The position numbers and the translations under genes are program-made. Source: Cadophora sp. MPI-SDFR-AT-0126 (Eukaryota; Ascomycota; Leotiomycetes; Helotiales; Ploettnerulaceae). Taken from it: a stretch of DNA of 64,000 nucleotides. The stretch spans positions 1,054,001-1,118,000 of the forward strand of contig JAGMVK010000009.1 in NCBI GenBank assembly GCA_020747065.1, read 5' to 3'. Positions 23,375-35,849 of this stretch are shown here, in pieces (the stretch's first letter is position 1; each line of letters opens with the position of its first letter). The notes under the pieces are model-generated. The model saw only the letters and a program-made list of their open reading frames with translations, did not search any database and was not told the origin of the DNA.

Positions 23375-25222
23375 TCAAGACTCCTCAGCAAACACAACAC
23401 GAGCAAGCTGACTCTCATCATGTTCCTTCCACCGAATCTTGTCATTTTCAAAAATGCTCATTGTAAATCTGCAAATCTCAAGTACCACCGGCACAACCAA
23501 CATGATCAAACACAGCACGAGAGGGAAGCGAAGTTCATGAGTCGCATTCTGCAGCGGTGCATTGGCAACGTAGCTGACCCAAGCCTAAATACACTCTCAG
23601 TCAGCTCTTCTATATTCTGATTCAGAAGAATGAACGGGATATACCTACGGTAGCACACGACAAGATCACTTGCAAGCCGAACCACTCAACTTCACTTCCC
23701 TTCGGCATCATTTCCGAGAAAAGAACGCGGAACACGGAATTAACGATCGAGCCAGAGACGTTGAACAGGAGACTTTGGACGTAGAACTCAAAGCGGTTCT
23801 GTGAATGATATCAATATCAGCCCATTCAATGTCACCATCTTTCACCTCCTTGGTCGAGGAGAGGGGTCTGACTTACTTTGAAGCCGAAATTGACGCCATC
23901 TGCGAAGCCAATACATCCCCAAATAGGTATTATAAGGATGATAGCATATCCAATGACTAGCCCTGATCGACGCAGACATCAGCAACTGTCAATTTCCCAC
24001 AAGATCGCAGGAATTTCGACACGGAATATATAAACTACCCGAGACCTACAATACTCCAGCCTAAACGGCGGCCTCCAAATCTGCACCATATAAAACCCCA
24101 AGGCTGTGATCGCCCCAAAAATCGTAGACGCCATGCTATACAACGTATACTCCAATGTGTCCGGCATCACCTGCACAAAATACAGTTGTGCCGTCACACT
24201 ATTCAACGCAAACACTGTATCCACATAAATCGTATACGACAACAACAACACCGCCATGTTCATCCTCCTGCTCAAATCCCGCAATGGAGTGAACAGTTCC
24301 GCCCACCACGCTTTCCAGCTCTCTTTTGGCTTGGCTGGAACGGCGGGGAGACCGAGATAGGTGACGAGTGAGCCGAGGACGGTGAGGAAGCCGATAATGG
24401 TGGTCACAAGCAGGCCAGCGGATTGTTGTTGGTTACTGGAGGTGGGGAGCGTTCGGTAGAGGATTATGACGACGAGGAGGGCGATTATCCCACCCACAGC
24501 CGTGCCAAAGGAGCCAAAAATGGACATTTTAAATCCGTACTTGCGGGATATTGCTTCCTTACTTACGGATCCTCCATACTCGAAAGTAGTGGTGATTTCC
24601 CTCGGGCTTTTGGGCTCCTGGCCGTATGTCTGCTCAGAGCCGGAAGTTTCGACATCGTCGTCTTCTGTGACGGTACGCATGCAGTGTGGGATGAAGATGC
24701 AAAATAGAACGGACAGAATGTAGGTGATCACTGCGTATACCACATACAAGGCCATCAGAGCGTTGAACGCAGCTAGAGTTGTGCTGCGGAGCCAGTACAC
24801 GGGTATACAAACGATGCCGTAGGCGATGATGAAGATCGCTACCAGGGTGCTCTTTTTCTCTGTTTCACTCATCAGTGCCCTTATATTTACTCGCTCACTC
24901 AAGGTCGCCGTCAAAACCTACTCCAGAAGTCCGCATAAGCAGCAATAAACACGGCCGCCACGCCACCAAGCCCAAATCCCAGGGCATTAAGATACAATAT
25001 GACAGAATTCAGATCCAGATCCTGGCTACCGAACGGTACTAAGCAGTATGTCGTGCATGGAAGACCGTCTGAGTCGGTACCGACGATGTAGCCCACGACT
25101 TGCAGCTGGTAGACCACGTAGGTGGAGAAGAGGGTGAAGGGGAGACCGATGAGAAAGAGCCCGAAGACGTAGGTGTTGAGTGCTGTGTCTTTCTTCCACC
25201 ACGTTATGAGAGGGAAAGACAT
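23375..25222 (-). CDS. Atg22-like vacuolar/MFS permease
   Basis: Multi-pass transporter of the Atg22/UMF family; yeast Atg22 exports amino acids from the vacuole after autophagy. About five exons give about 540 residues. It starts at the ATG 25222 (MSFPLITWWKKDTALNTYVFG). Joined regions read AAYADFW-RALMSETEKKSTLV, then hydrophobic helices and an acidic loop (TEDDDVETSGSEQ). PAKPKESWKAWWAELFTPLRDL precedes the second half, LNSVTAQLYFVQVMPDT follows, and the C-terminal exons read IPIWGCIGFADGVNFGFK, NRFEFYVQSLLFNVSGS and EMMPKGSEVEWFGLQ. That last motif is typical of the family (EFYAIYEIT or MxPxGxExxFF-like). The tail EHDESQLARVVFAEES is cytosolic. It may be one of several Atg22-type paralogues rather than the core autophagy gene. 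Confidence 0.75.
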
Positions 25223-25781
25223 GTTGATTGAATCCAAAAATCAAGAAGTGAGGAATAGAGGATGGTGCAGAGTTTGAAGAGAAGGACAGAAAGCAGAACC
25301 TCTGAGAATAAATGTCAATTCTGTAGTTCTGGATAAATATAATTACATATGGAACTCCGCCTACCCCTCTTACCGTCTGAGGAACAATTGCTTAAAGCCA
25401 TGAGTAACTATGAGAAACTTTGAGCAAGTTAGAGAGTAGATTGAGGCAATAAATCTGCAGCACGAAAAGAGAAGAAAATTGGAGACGAGGAATTTGACCA
25501 GATGTGAGGATGCCAAGAGTCGAATCGGCGTAGGATCTAACCGAGTTTCTGTATATCCGATTGGGGATTGATAGGGTCGATTGAAGTCCACCCTTCTTGA
25601 TGAGGGACTCTTTCTGCTAGCAACTGATGATGTAGCTTCTGGCAAGTAGCTCGAAAACCTTTGAAGTCCCCTGGACTTGAGTGGCTTGTGTTGTTGAAAG
25701 ATATATTATAATTATACATGAGGTCCCCAGACACCACCCACTTAAGATATATCGTACAGCACATACCCCCAATGTACAATA
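25223..25781. other. Intergenic
   Basis: 559 bases between the Atg22-like start and the COQ2 stop, both on the minus strand. AT-rich, with no gene supported. Confidence 0.5.
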
Positions 25782-27047
25782 TCATACATCCCTAGTTGCC
25801 TCTTCTTTTGTGGCATATCTTTTTGAATACTGGACAAGATACTCCGCACCCAGCCCAGCAGAAATCACACCTCCAGTCAACCAGCAGCCGTTCACAAACC
25901 ACCGCCAACAATCCTTCACACTCTTGAGATTGACCTTCTTGATCATGACAGCCAAGGTAACAGCCGCACCTCCACAGCTGCCAATAAAGAATACTGGGCC
26001 GGCTCCAGCAGCCACTCCAGCAGCTGCCAACAGGCCGATCTGAGTGACAGCCAAACCACTCAGTATCTGCTTCGTCTGCGCATCATGCCTCAACGCAATG
26101 CTTTTGATTCCAGCTTTGGCGTCGTCCTTGATATCCATGTGAGCATAGATCATGTCGTACAACACCGTCCACGCAATGTTCGAAGTGTAGAGGAACCCAG
26201 CAGCAGCTAACGCGGCGCTATTCTGCAGCAAATCCACTCCAAGAGCTGGGAATCCCATGATGGCTCCCCACGAGAAGGTTAAACCTAGGACGAATTGCGG
26301 ATAGTGCGTGACTCGCTTGGCCAGCGGATATGAAGCAACGAGTAGCAAGCTAGGAATTCCGTAGAAGAGACATTGGGTTGGGAATTGGAGGAGTATTCCG
26401 AGTCCGGTGAAGAGCTGAACGCCTGTGAATGCTAGGGCATTGAAAGGGGTCACTGCTCCTCGAGCGATGGGTCGGAGTCTTGTCCGTCGCACGTGCGGAT
26501 CGAGGTTACGGTCCCAAAGGTCGTTGATAGTGCAGCCTGCTCCACGCATGATGAGGGCGCCGCTGAAGAAGAGGAGAGATGTGCCTAGAACCGAGAGAGG
26601 AGATGCCATTGGGACTGCTAGTGGTGCGGCGAGGAGAGTTGAAAATAGACATGGAAAGAAAAGGTAGTAAGTGCCGGTCGGCTTGTCAAGTCTGATGAGC
26701 TCGGCGTAGGGGATCCATGATGGAGGTAGGATTGAGAGAAGACCAGTTTTGGGGGCCTCATATGCTGCGGGTGGTTGAGCCTCTGGCTTTGACGAGAGTG
26801 AGGTCGGTGCCTGAGGTGCAGCTACCGAGAGTCTGTTGAGTGTTTGGTGAAGATGCCTTCTCTGTAATGTAGAGCACGTGGCTTGATGAGCTGATACAGG
26901 ACCAGGCCTGAATCGGGCATTATTGCAAGCTGAAGTGAAGCTCTCATGGCGCCTTTGATATCTGAATGCAGTCCTTACCACGGAGCTTCTACACCCCCTT
27001 GGCAGACGGAAAATGATACTGTTCGAGGAGGAGCTGATAAAACTCAT
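25782..27047 (-). CDS. COQ2: 4-hydroxybenzoate polyprenyltransferase, mitochondrial
   Basis: Attaches the polyprenyl tail to 4-hydroxybenzoate, the membrane step of ubiquinone synthesis in the inner mitochondrial membrane. One exon, 421 residues from the ATG at 27047. The front (MSFISSSSNSIIFRLPRG...RTAFRYQRR) is rich in Ser and Arg with few acidic residues, as in a mitochondrial presequence. The two Asp-rich motifs of UbiA prenyltransferases are present: NDLWDRNLDPHVRRT and DIKDDAKAGIKS. The membrane helices GTYYLFFPCLFSTLLA and WTVLYDMIYAHMD lie in the expected order. The length is usual for fungal COQ2. It is divergent from the JmjC gene, 700 bases away. Confidence 0.95.
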   Translation of the reverse strand: MSFISSSSNSIIFRLPRGCRSSVVRTAFRYQRRHESFTSACNNARFRPGPVSAHQATCSTLQRRHLHQTLNRLSVAAPQAPTSLSSKPEAQPPAAYEAPKTGLLSILPPSWIPYAELIRLDKPTGTYYLFFPCLFSTLLAAPLAVPMASPLSVLGTSLLFFSGALIMRGAGCTINDLWDRNLDPHVRRTRLRPIARGAVTPFNALAFTGVQLFTGLGILLQFPTQCLFYGIPSLLLVASYPLAKRVTHYPQFVLGLTFSWGAIMGFPALGVDLLQNSAALAAAGFLYTSNIAWTVLYDMIYAHMDIKDDAKAGIKSIALRHDAQTKQILSGLAVTQIGLLAAAGVAAGAGPVFFIGSCGGAAVTLAVMIKKVNLKSVKDCWRWFVNGCWLTGGVISAGLGAEYLVQYSKRYATKEEATRDV

Positions 27048-27747
27048 GCTGGACACTTTTTGATAGTTAGCTGATGATCATCGGTACTGAATAAGTACTC
27101 ATATGTTGAAAAATTGACCACATTTGTCCAAGATCCTCCACCTGTGGCCAATCATTTTACAGAATTGATCAGGGTCGGCCCAGAGCTACATCTAAGGATA
27201 CTGAGACAGGTTGTGACATGACTCACAGTTGGAAAGAAAGGAAGTTTCTTCGAAGTTACAACTTCATAGTATGCTGCTTGTCATGGGTATCTATTATCCA
27301 TTCATTCAAATTGATTGACCATATGTTCATGTGTCTATATCTATCTGGAACTCAAGGAGCGCGGCTCAGAATTTGGATGGCTCGTGCTTGAGCTAGTCTC
27401 TTTTAGGATCAGCCGCCTTGTGCCTCTCCAACGCGACTCCCAATCTTCAAATCTTCCGCAGACAAGGCGTTGTCAGAAGAAGGTAGCTTGCGGCATATCG
27501 ATGACGCGACGCGATTGCGCGAAACTGGCTGAATAATTACAAACCTCACCTTTCGAAAAGTCTGCGCCTCTGAACACTTCCTCAAAACAACGAACCACCG
27601 CAGACTCCATCCACCAAATTTGCAACTCTGCGCCTCCATGCGCCGGCAAGGACGACTCGTCTGGACGACGACGATACTATGCGCTGCGACAGTGCGCGGT
27701 GATTGAGAGATAGGTTGACAGGGTGCCTCCAACTCCAACTCAGCAAA
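27048..27747. promoter_or_regulatory. Divergent promoter region, COQ2 / JmjC gene
   Basis: 700 bases between divergent start codons. It must hold both promoters. Short frames on either strand end within it and do not look coding. No clear regulatory motif was identified. Confidence 0.45.
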
Positions 27748-30700
27748 ATGCCTTCGCAAACACATCCCCAAGCACAGTTTGTGCCCATATCCCCGGAATT
27801 CGATTTGGCGGCACTGGTTGAGAATACCGACAACTTTGATTATGTTACCAGACTTTCAACAGAGAAACTTAAGGAGCATTCCATTCAAAGCTTCGAGGCT
27901 CTGATTTTGGCAGTTGTGATCCAGAGCGGGAAGCCTCTTGTCATTGAGGATTGGAGCGAAAGTTTGCCTTCTTTATTATTCAGTAAGGACTGGCTAGAGT
28001 CCTATCTGGGAACCAAGCGTAAGTTGCTTCCACCACCATATAGAGAATCTTGTTAATTCCATGCCGCCTCAGCCGAGCAAGTTAGAGATATTCCCAATGA
28101 AATAAACATTCCCATGACCATGGGTCACTACTTGAGATCTATGGCCCAGCTCACGAATCAGTTTACCAAAGATAACTATCGCGACCCGAGACGCCAAAGA
28201 CTCTACATGAAAGACATTGATTGCCCAGAGGCATGGGCCAACCATTTGAAGAACACCATTCCCGAATGCGTCTACTATCTCAATGACTGCATTGAATCAA
28301 GAACCGGAGGAGATGGCGCAATACTTGAGCCGAATGAATACAACCAGATGCGATACGGAAAGGGTGTCGCGCCAGCCGGTGATTTGATGAGTAGTCTGCC
28401 GCCAGAGATGAGAGCCATGAATATGATGTGTTATATTGGACATGAAGGTACCTACACTCCTACACATCGCGAGATGTGCGCCACCCTTGGCCACAACATT
28501 ATGGTTGAAGCGTCAGAAGATGGAAGCGGCGAGAAGGAAGGCAGCTCAATTTGGTTCATGACGGAGACGAAGGAGCGTGAGGTTGTCTCTGAATATTTCC
28601 TGTCGATGCTAGGCCATGACGTGGAGGTTGAGAAGCACTTTGCCCAAGTCAATGCCTGGAAGAAGGCGCCTTTCAACGTCTGGGTTGTTGAGCAGAGAAA
28701 GGGCGACTTAATTCTCATTCCACCTCTTGCTCCCCATCAGGTGTGGAACCGAGGAACGCGTACTATGAAAGCTGCTTGGAATCGTACGACTGTCGACACT
28801 CTCGAGTTGGCCCTGCATGAAGCGCTTCCCCGCGGTCGAATGGTCTGTAGAGACGAGCAGTATAAATGCAAGGCCATTATTTATTACACGCTTGTGAAGT
28901 ATTACGGCTTACTCCAACGTGATACTATCGAGCCAAAGATGTGGAAGTATGGCCGAATAAAACAGCTTCTGGAAGATTTCAAGCGACTCTTCATGCTCTA
29001 TCAAGAGATCTTGGTCAGTGAAATGTTCTCGCAAAAACTACCCGAGGAAACAGACGTTGAGATGGTTCCATTTGACTCGAATATCACCTGTTCCTATTGT
29101 CGCCTGAACATCTTCAACCGTTTTCTCACTTGCAAATCCTGCATTCTATACGGAGACAAGGGAGAGGAGGATACCTACGACATCTGTATGGACTGTTACG
29201 CCATGGGGCGCTCATGCGCTTGCATCTCTGCGTTAAGCTGGGTAGAGCAGTGGGATTGGAACGTGCTCGTTGACAACTACGAAATATGGCGCGGTATAGT
29301 CGTGCAATTCGATGGTTACTTCGATACCATGAGGTCCCCTCAAGTTCTTGACGTTGCGAGGAAGCGGTATGGCAAGAAGCCAATTGCAGAGGTCTGCCAG
29401 GAACAGCTAAGACGTCGGCCGTGGACCGATATCACAAAGCCAAAAGAGCCTACCCCTGATATGTCGGATATCGAGCCAGAAGTCGACGACGAAGGACGCA
29501 TCAAGACCAGAAAGGGAAAGAAAGGAGGTGCCACCCGACGATACAGAGTAGCACCACAAAAGGGGAAAACCCATTCTTGTCACATCTGCTTCCACCAGGA
29601 ATGGAACTGGAAGCTCGCTTTCTGCACAACCTGCAATTCTGCCTATTGTTACGGAGTTTTATGGCGCGCCTTTGATCTAATGCCCCAGACGGTTATGGAA
29701 GATAAAGACTGGCAATGCCCGAAGTGTCTCAAGATTTGCTCTTGCTCAAAATGCCGGAAGGGTAATATACAGAAGCCTTATCAACCTAAAGGAACTCTTC
29801 TCGGACATGATACGCGGAAAGTTGCAGACTATCGAAGCGTGGAAAGCCTTGTTGACTTCTCGAAGACCAATCTACAATGGCTCCGAGATACCAATGCCGA
29901 GAACCCTCAAGATACCGGGCGGATGAAGAAACTCAAGGAGAAGGCGGAAGCTGAGAAGGCCCGTGTCGATCCGGTTGACGATAGCTACCTGGGTGCTGAG
30001 GGCGATCCCTTTGCGACCACAAATGCAGATGCAGATGCAGCTGCAGATGCCGCTGCAAATACAGCTTTGGAAGATCATGCAAGAGAGATGCAAGATATTG
30101 ACCCTCTACTCCGCAGCGACGCCCCTGGCGCTCCTACAACTAATGGCAATGGGGAGTACCAGACACCCTATGATCCTCCAGTGTTCACGCCAAACCCCAA
30201 TGGTCATGATGACTACGCGCTCCATGGCAATATAGGAGACGATATCCAGAACGCCTGGATGGGAATGGAAGGGCATTATGAATTTCATGATTACGACTCG
30301 ACAAATCCTCAACCAGCGAGCTATCCATCTCGCCTGCTAGCGCCTGTTGCCCCTATGATGTCTTCGACGCCGACTCCCGCCCGTGTTTTAACACCAGCTC
30401 CTATGGCTCCTTCCGAGCCGCCCGAGCCATCATACCCAGATCCATCCCATGTTGGGCAGAACCGTATGATGGGCATTGGATACTATCAGCAAGGTGATGG
30501 CATTGATAGGATTGTCTACGACCCACCCAGCATGAATGAGTCAATCGAAGAGCCCTCTCAGCAACCTCTTGCTCAGAACCCAAACTTGGCTCTCTCGGAC
30601 CTTTTGGACCCTGCCTTGTCACAGCCAGAAGTCAAGAAGCGTAAGCGACATGGTGAGGATGAGGAGGAAGAAGAGTTCTTCACCTCGAAAAAGCAAAAGA

Positions 30701-32121
30701 AAGAAGCCAAGATCAAGAAGCACATGGCCGCTGCAGGCGATACGGATGAGGTTGCCGAAGTTCCAAGACCAGAGAAGCGCTTGCCTCGTCGTAGTGCCGG
30801 TCCGCCAGGAATTTACACTGATTTGGGTGAAGACGCAGTGCCAATCGAGGAAGATGAAGAAAATCTCATTCCAAATTATAACGTCGCTCCTTATAGTCGT
30901 AAACGCAAGACCGACCATCCGGAGGATGATTTAGAGCTCGCTGCTCAGGCCATGAGTAAATTTTCAAAACCCATTGCTAAGAGAGGTCGTCCAAAAGGCC
31001 CGAAGCCTCCGAGGGAACGTGCATCAAATACCATCAAGACACCTCGCAAGTCCGCTTGGCTAACGCGCAAGAAGACCGACGAAGCCGAAGCAGAAAGTTC
31101 TGGTGATCAACCTGCAAAGAGGACCAGAACAAGACGAAGTAATGGTGCAAATGGTGGCTCAAGATCCAATTCGGAAGCAATTGACGTACCATCCGGCTCT
31201 GCTTCTGCTGGTGATGTTGCTGACGCAGCAGTCAATTTTAGCGATATTGATAGTGACAAGGATAGCCTTTTCGGAGTCCCAGTCATTCGAGATACGAAAG
31301 CTGTCAAGAAGCCGCAGGTAGTTTATTTAAGCAGTGATAAGGATAGTTCTCCGGAGCCACTGTCAAAGTCAAAAGATGTGGACTCTGGCGATGAATCTGA
31401 TTTCGCGCTACCACTGAAGTCAACCACCAAGCGACGAGGCAGACCAGCCCGACAAGCACAAGCGGATTCGGGCTCTGAGGATGCTCAAGACAAGCCCACT
31501 CCTAAGCGTCGGGGTAGACCGCCAAAGAAAGCTGTTTCTCAGGTCGTTCTTCGGTCTCCTTCGCCGATTGAGAAGCCTACCGCGCCCAAGATGCTTTCGT
31601 TGAAGGAGAAGCTTGCTCTGAAGGGAAAATCCTTCAAGATTGTCTCGAAGCCTGCAAAGACCATTGAGAACGGGTCCGGACCTTCTAGTGCGAGAAGTAC
31701 TCCTTCGACTATGCCCAAATCTAGCACGATGCCGAAATCAATTTTGAAGCAGCCAGCTATTATGATTCCCATCGCCTCAGAAGCAGCAAGCAGCAAAACC
31801 GTACCTACATTTTACAGCTCAGAAACCTCTCCAGCTACGACTCCCGCAGACATGCCTAGCAGCAAGACAACATCTGTTTCAACAGCCCTCCCATCCATCC
31901 CACCTGAACGCAAGCGCCCAACCGTTGTCCGATTGATGAGTCCAGATTCTGAATCTGAGGAGGATGCACGACCGCTTTCTGACTCCTCAGGGTCAGATGA
32001 TTCTTCCTCGGACGACGACGAGATCCCTGCTGTTATTTCGCCCAAGGCTGTTCGAGGAACCATGGCCGTCAGAGGACGTGGTCGTCCACGGGGAAGACCT
32101 CCCGGCATTAGACTTCATTAG
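27748..32121 (+). CDS. JmjC / zinc-finger / AT-hook chromatin protein
   Basis: Probable chromatin regulator of 1,439 residues in two exons (27748-28018, 28073-32121). The joined reading GTK-PEQVRDIPNEINIPMTMG is continuous. The JmjC fold carries iron ligands His and Glu in THREM (about residue 221) and a second His in LAPHQVWN (about 312). A ZZ-like zinc cluster follows (CSYCRLN, CKSC, ICMDC, about 434-475). Next is a cysteine-rich domain of the R1/4CXXC type (CHICF, CTTC, CPKC, CSCSKC, about 592-660). The C-terminal third is disordered and has four AT-hook cores: RGRPKG (about 1061), RGRPAR (1212), RGRPPK (1235) and GRPRGRPPG (about 1427). This supports DNA binding. Histone demethylation is possible because the HxE...H ligands are kept, but the substrate is unknown. 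Confidence 0.88.
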
Positions 32122-32635
32122 TCGAGCCGATTCGAGTACCTGAGAGTCCACTTGGAAATTAAGAGTTGACCGCCAAAATGTTTGAGATTCCGCTTTGCGG
32201 GTGTTGCTGGTTGTACAGTCGAGAATCCATCATATTTGCTTGTGCGCTTGCTTTTTAAATGCCTATTTGGGATTGTATCATAGAGCGAGGAACAAAACTG
32301 GTGGCATACTTGCTGGTTTGTAGAATAGGAGTCCGAAGGACCAGCGCAGAGCCGGAGTTGTTTCTGCAGCCGTATGCCGACCGATCATGATGAATGCAGA
32401 AAAGGTCTAAATGAACGAAGATACTTGATTGATTGATTCACACATGAATGCAATGCGTTGTCTTGATATGTCGAGAAAGTGCTCACGTTACCACCATAAA
32501 TTGAGCAGGAAATCAAGAATAGACTGTATTTATTTTGCCGCAAACTCCGTGCCATAAGCAGAAGGTGCTAACACAAACGCCTGCAATGCTGCAAGTATCA
32601 ATCACACCCATCTTAACATCCAAACATCACCTCGC
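32122..32635. other. Intergenic, convergent gene ends
   Basis: 514 bases between the convergent JmjC gene and HAS1. Nothing beyond probable 3' untranslated regions is seen. Confidence 0.5.
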
Positions 32636-34645
32636 TTAATATGTGCCCCTTTTCTTAAAGCTCCCACCCTGCTTCGGCTGACTTCCGTACGCCCTCCTCC
32701 CCTGCGTCTTCTTATCCCTACCCATACTTGCACCCAACGTCAAATCCACTCTCGGGGGCGCACTAAACCCGAAGCTCTTCGCCACCTTCACCAAATCCAA
32801 CTTGTGCACATCGAAAATCGTCCTCAAGCTATGGCTCGAGTACGCCTGCAAGTAACTTCTATATCCATCCTTGGCGCTCTTGTTCAGGTAGTAGTTCTGG
32901 CTGATCAGCTTCTCCAGCTGCGATTGCACATTCACGATCTTTTTGGCGGGAAAGTCAAACTCGACGACGGGGACTCGTGCCGTTTTTAGGTGGGCGAGGA
33001 ATCCTACTTCAGAGGGCTGAAGAAACATTAGAGAGCGGCCTTTGCCGTTGGAGCCGCGCGCTGTGCGTCCGACGCGGTGAATGTAGTCGCGAGGGTCATC
33101 CGGAGGGTCGAATTGGACGATCCAGTCTACCGCTGGAATCTGGTAATTATTAGCGAACTAATCTGACTGGAAAAGGGAACGATGAAATCATACGTCTAAT
33201 CCTCTGGCAGCAACATCTGTGCAAATGAGAGTTCCTTGCTTGGCATTGATGAACTCAAAGAATGTGTTGGTCCGCTTCTGTTGCTTCTGCTTGCCGTGCA
33301 GATCTAAAACTGGCAGGTCGATGTAGTTGAGGAGCTCGGCGTAGTATTTCACACAGGCACAACTCGAGAGGAAGACGATGACTTTCTTCTTCAGGTTGCG
33401 TTTGAGAAAGGAAAAGAGGAGGAGGAATCGCTTGTCTTCGTCGCAGACAACGTAGCCTTGCTCGAGACCTTCGACTGTGCTGTGTTCCTTTTGGTTGTCG
33501 ACGTTGATGTAGAGAGGTCCGGCTCGGAGGGAGATTCTCGCCAAATCCTCGACTTTGGTTGTTTGTGTTGCTGAGAACAACATGGTTCTATAAATACTTG
33601 TAAGCCCTGCCATGGTTCCATCTGGTTCAGAGTACATACTGTCTATCATCCTTTGGAAGGATCTTTACAATCTGTCTCATCTCATCTTCGAAACCAATTT
33701 CCAGAATCCGATCAGCTTCATCAATGATCAAAGCCTTCAGGTTCTTGAAAACGAATCCTTGGGTGTTTTGTAAATGATCGAGGAGTCTGCCTGGTGTTGC
33801 GACAATCAGGTTGACGCCCTTCGCAAGCTTCTCGGCTTCTGCTCTCCGGTTCGCCCCTCCAATTACGATTCCGTAGGTTTGAGAATGATGCGACATGAGT
33901 TCCTACAATACAGTTAGCATCCTACTGCTTGAATTGCGCCACTGTCAGGTTCGACAACACATACCCTAGCAACGCCAAAAATTTGTAGAGCCAATTCTCT
34001 GGTGGGGGAGACAATAATAACACCAGTTCCATTTCTAGGCTTGAACCGCAGCGCATTGAGCATCTCGATAGCAGGAATCAAGAAAGCCAATGTCTTTCCA
34101 GAACCAGTCTTTGCAGCTCCCAGAACATCTCTTCCTGCCAGCAAAGGTGGTATTCCTCGTTGTTGAATCTCTGTCATAGTCTCAAATTTCATTTCCTCAA
34201 TAGCTTTCATAGTCTTCTCTGACAAATTCAGCTCGCTGAATTTTTTCGCCTGGACGCCAGTATCTGGTAACGAGAGGTTCTTTGCATCTGCTAATGCTCC
34301 TTCGGCCAGGTCTGCGGATCCATCTCCCAAGTCCTCTGCATCTTCGTCTTCCCGTTGAGCGTTGCCAGCTTCATCAACTTCTGGCACGGCATCCTCGGCA
34401 TCCTCGTCAGGCTTGTCAGGAAATTCTTCATCCTCGACGATAGTTTCCTCGTCTGCGATCTTGTGAGCCTTCTTGGCCTTTTTTGAAGCCTTCTCTTCCT
34501 TGGACCGCTTCTTTTTCACCACCACCTCGACTTCCTCCGGAGCAGGACTGGATCCGTTCGTCGCAACAGCAGCTTCTATTTTTTCGGGCTTCGAGCTGCT
34601 ATGCTTTCTCTTGCGCTTCTTGCTGTGCAATTCGGCAGAATCCAT
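32636..34645 (-). CDS. HAS1: DEAD-box RNA helicase HAS1
   Basis: Nucleolar ATP-dependent RNA helicase for 40S and 60S ribosome assembly. About four exons, about 600 residues, starting at [18 protein letters not shown] long charged N-terminal region precedes the Q motif ([17 protein letters not shown]...TEIQQRGIP). Helicase motifs in order: [46 protein letters not shown] and HRVGRTAR. Family-specific features: [11 protein letters not shown] after [13 protein letters not shown] after DEAD, and the C-terminal [17 protein letters not shown] with [17 protein letters not shown]. The tail is basic ([12 protein letters not shown]). The first exon ends at 33965 within GVAR; the next begins at 33902 with ELMSHH. 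Confidence 0.97.
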
Positions 34646-35849
34646 AGTTGGTATGTTGTGTATTGATTGGTGGTTTCGCAATGCTTCAAGCTATGCTCCT
34701 CCAAAAAACTTTCGACCATGAGAATAAATTTCGCGGAGATAAACTAGCCGAGACGCGCTAAACTTATCGCGCGATAAGATACCAGCGAATAGACTGGCAT
34801 CGATTTTGAGAGGCGGCTCTCAATGTTTAGAAGATTACTCAACAACATGCATGAAGTTTATCTTGACCTCTTTTGTTTTCTTTATTGCAAAGCTCTGGAG
34901 CGATGTTGACACCATGATTTTTCCAGGCTACAGAACTATACCTAAAAGTCGATACAGGATGATTAGTTATCTGTGAACACCTTGATGGCACCCTCTCGAA
35001 TGGTATTTAAGGACAGGCTGCCCTCTTTCTCAGATGGATTATCTTTTTCCTCTTAATCATTGCGCTTTTCCTCGTGTTTTCCTGCAGCATTTCCTCTTTC
35101 AGTCTCCTTCAGGCACCGAATGGATTCCCTTCGCCGTACTTTCGTATTTCACATAATGCGTTACCAGTCTCGAGTTCACCATGTTCAGATGCGGTCCGCA
35201 CTCAGCTGTTGGAAAGAGCTCTGACGTTCCCATTGTCCAGCTGAAAGTCTTTTACTTGTCTCTTTTTTCCTCCTCATCCTCATTCCCTCAGAGCGATCGA
35301 GGTTGTTTATTTGTCATAGTTCCTTCTCTCCGTCAGAACATGATTCCCGGACACTTCTCGGGATCTCATCGTCGCCGTGGAACTCGAACCCAGCTATCAG
35401 AAGCTCTAAGCTGATCGGACGACGGGATACCATCCCCCAGCACTCCAATACGTACACTAATGAAAGTGGGGCTTTGAATCTATTCCATCGCCGTTCGAAG
35501 ATCTCCTAGGCTGGCCGGCGGTCTGGATAGCTTCCAGTGGGCTGATGTAATTTGGCATCAGACACCGAAGGTCATCTTTCAATTGGGCTAGCTGGAAGCT
35601 CCCCCTCAAACATGGAATTTCCATTGGCATCAGTCACGGAAGCCGATAAGGTTCTCCTACCAATTCCTCGGAAGAAGGGAAGTCCAATGGGGGTCTTGTT
35701 CAGACGTCACTGTAGCTGACGTAGGTTTGGTACCCCTCCATCCTGGAGGTCAGAAAGTGGTATATAAACAGCGAGTGCGCAAATATGTCACTCATTTACG
35801 AAGGCTCTCGAGTGCAAGTCATCATATATCAAGAATCAATATTTCCATC
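34646..35849. promoter_or_regulatory. Divergent region, HAS1 / GFA gene
   Basis: 1.2 kb between divergent starts. Several small frames are open but none looks coding. A 9-base inverted repeat, AGCTTCCAG (35529-35537) and CTGGAAGCT (35592-35600), surrounds a smaller palindrome (CTGATG at 35542-35547, CATCAG at 35556-35561). GTATATAAAC at about 35759-35768 is a good TATA box, about 90 bases upstream of the GFA ATG. Confidence 0.5.

Noticed and set aside
24911..25237. Longer start for the Atg22-like gene at 25237
   Set aside because: That codon is TTG; the first ATG is at 25222 and fits the family.
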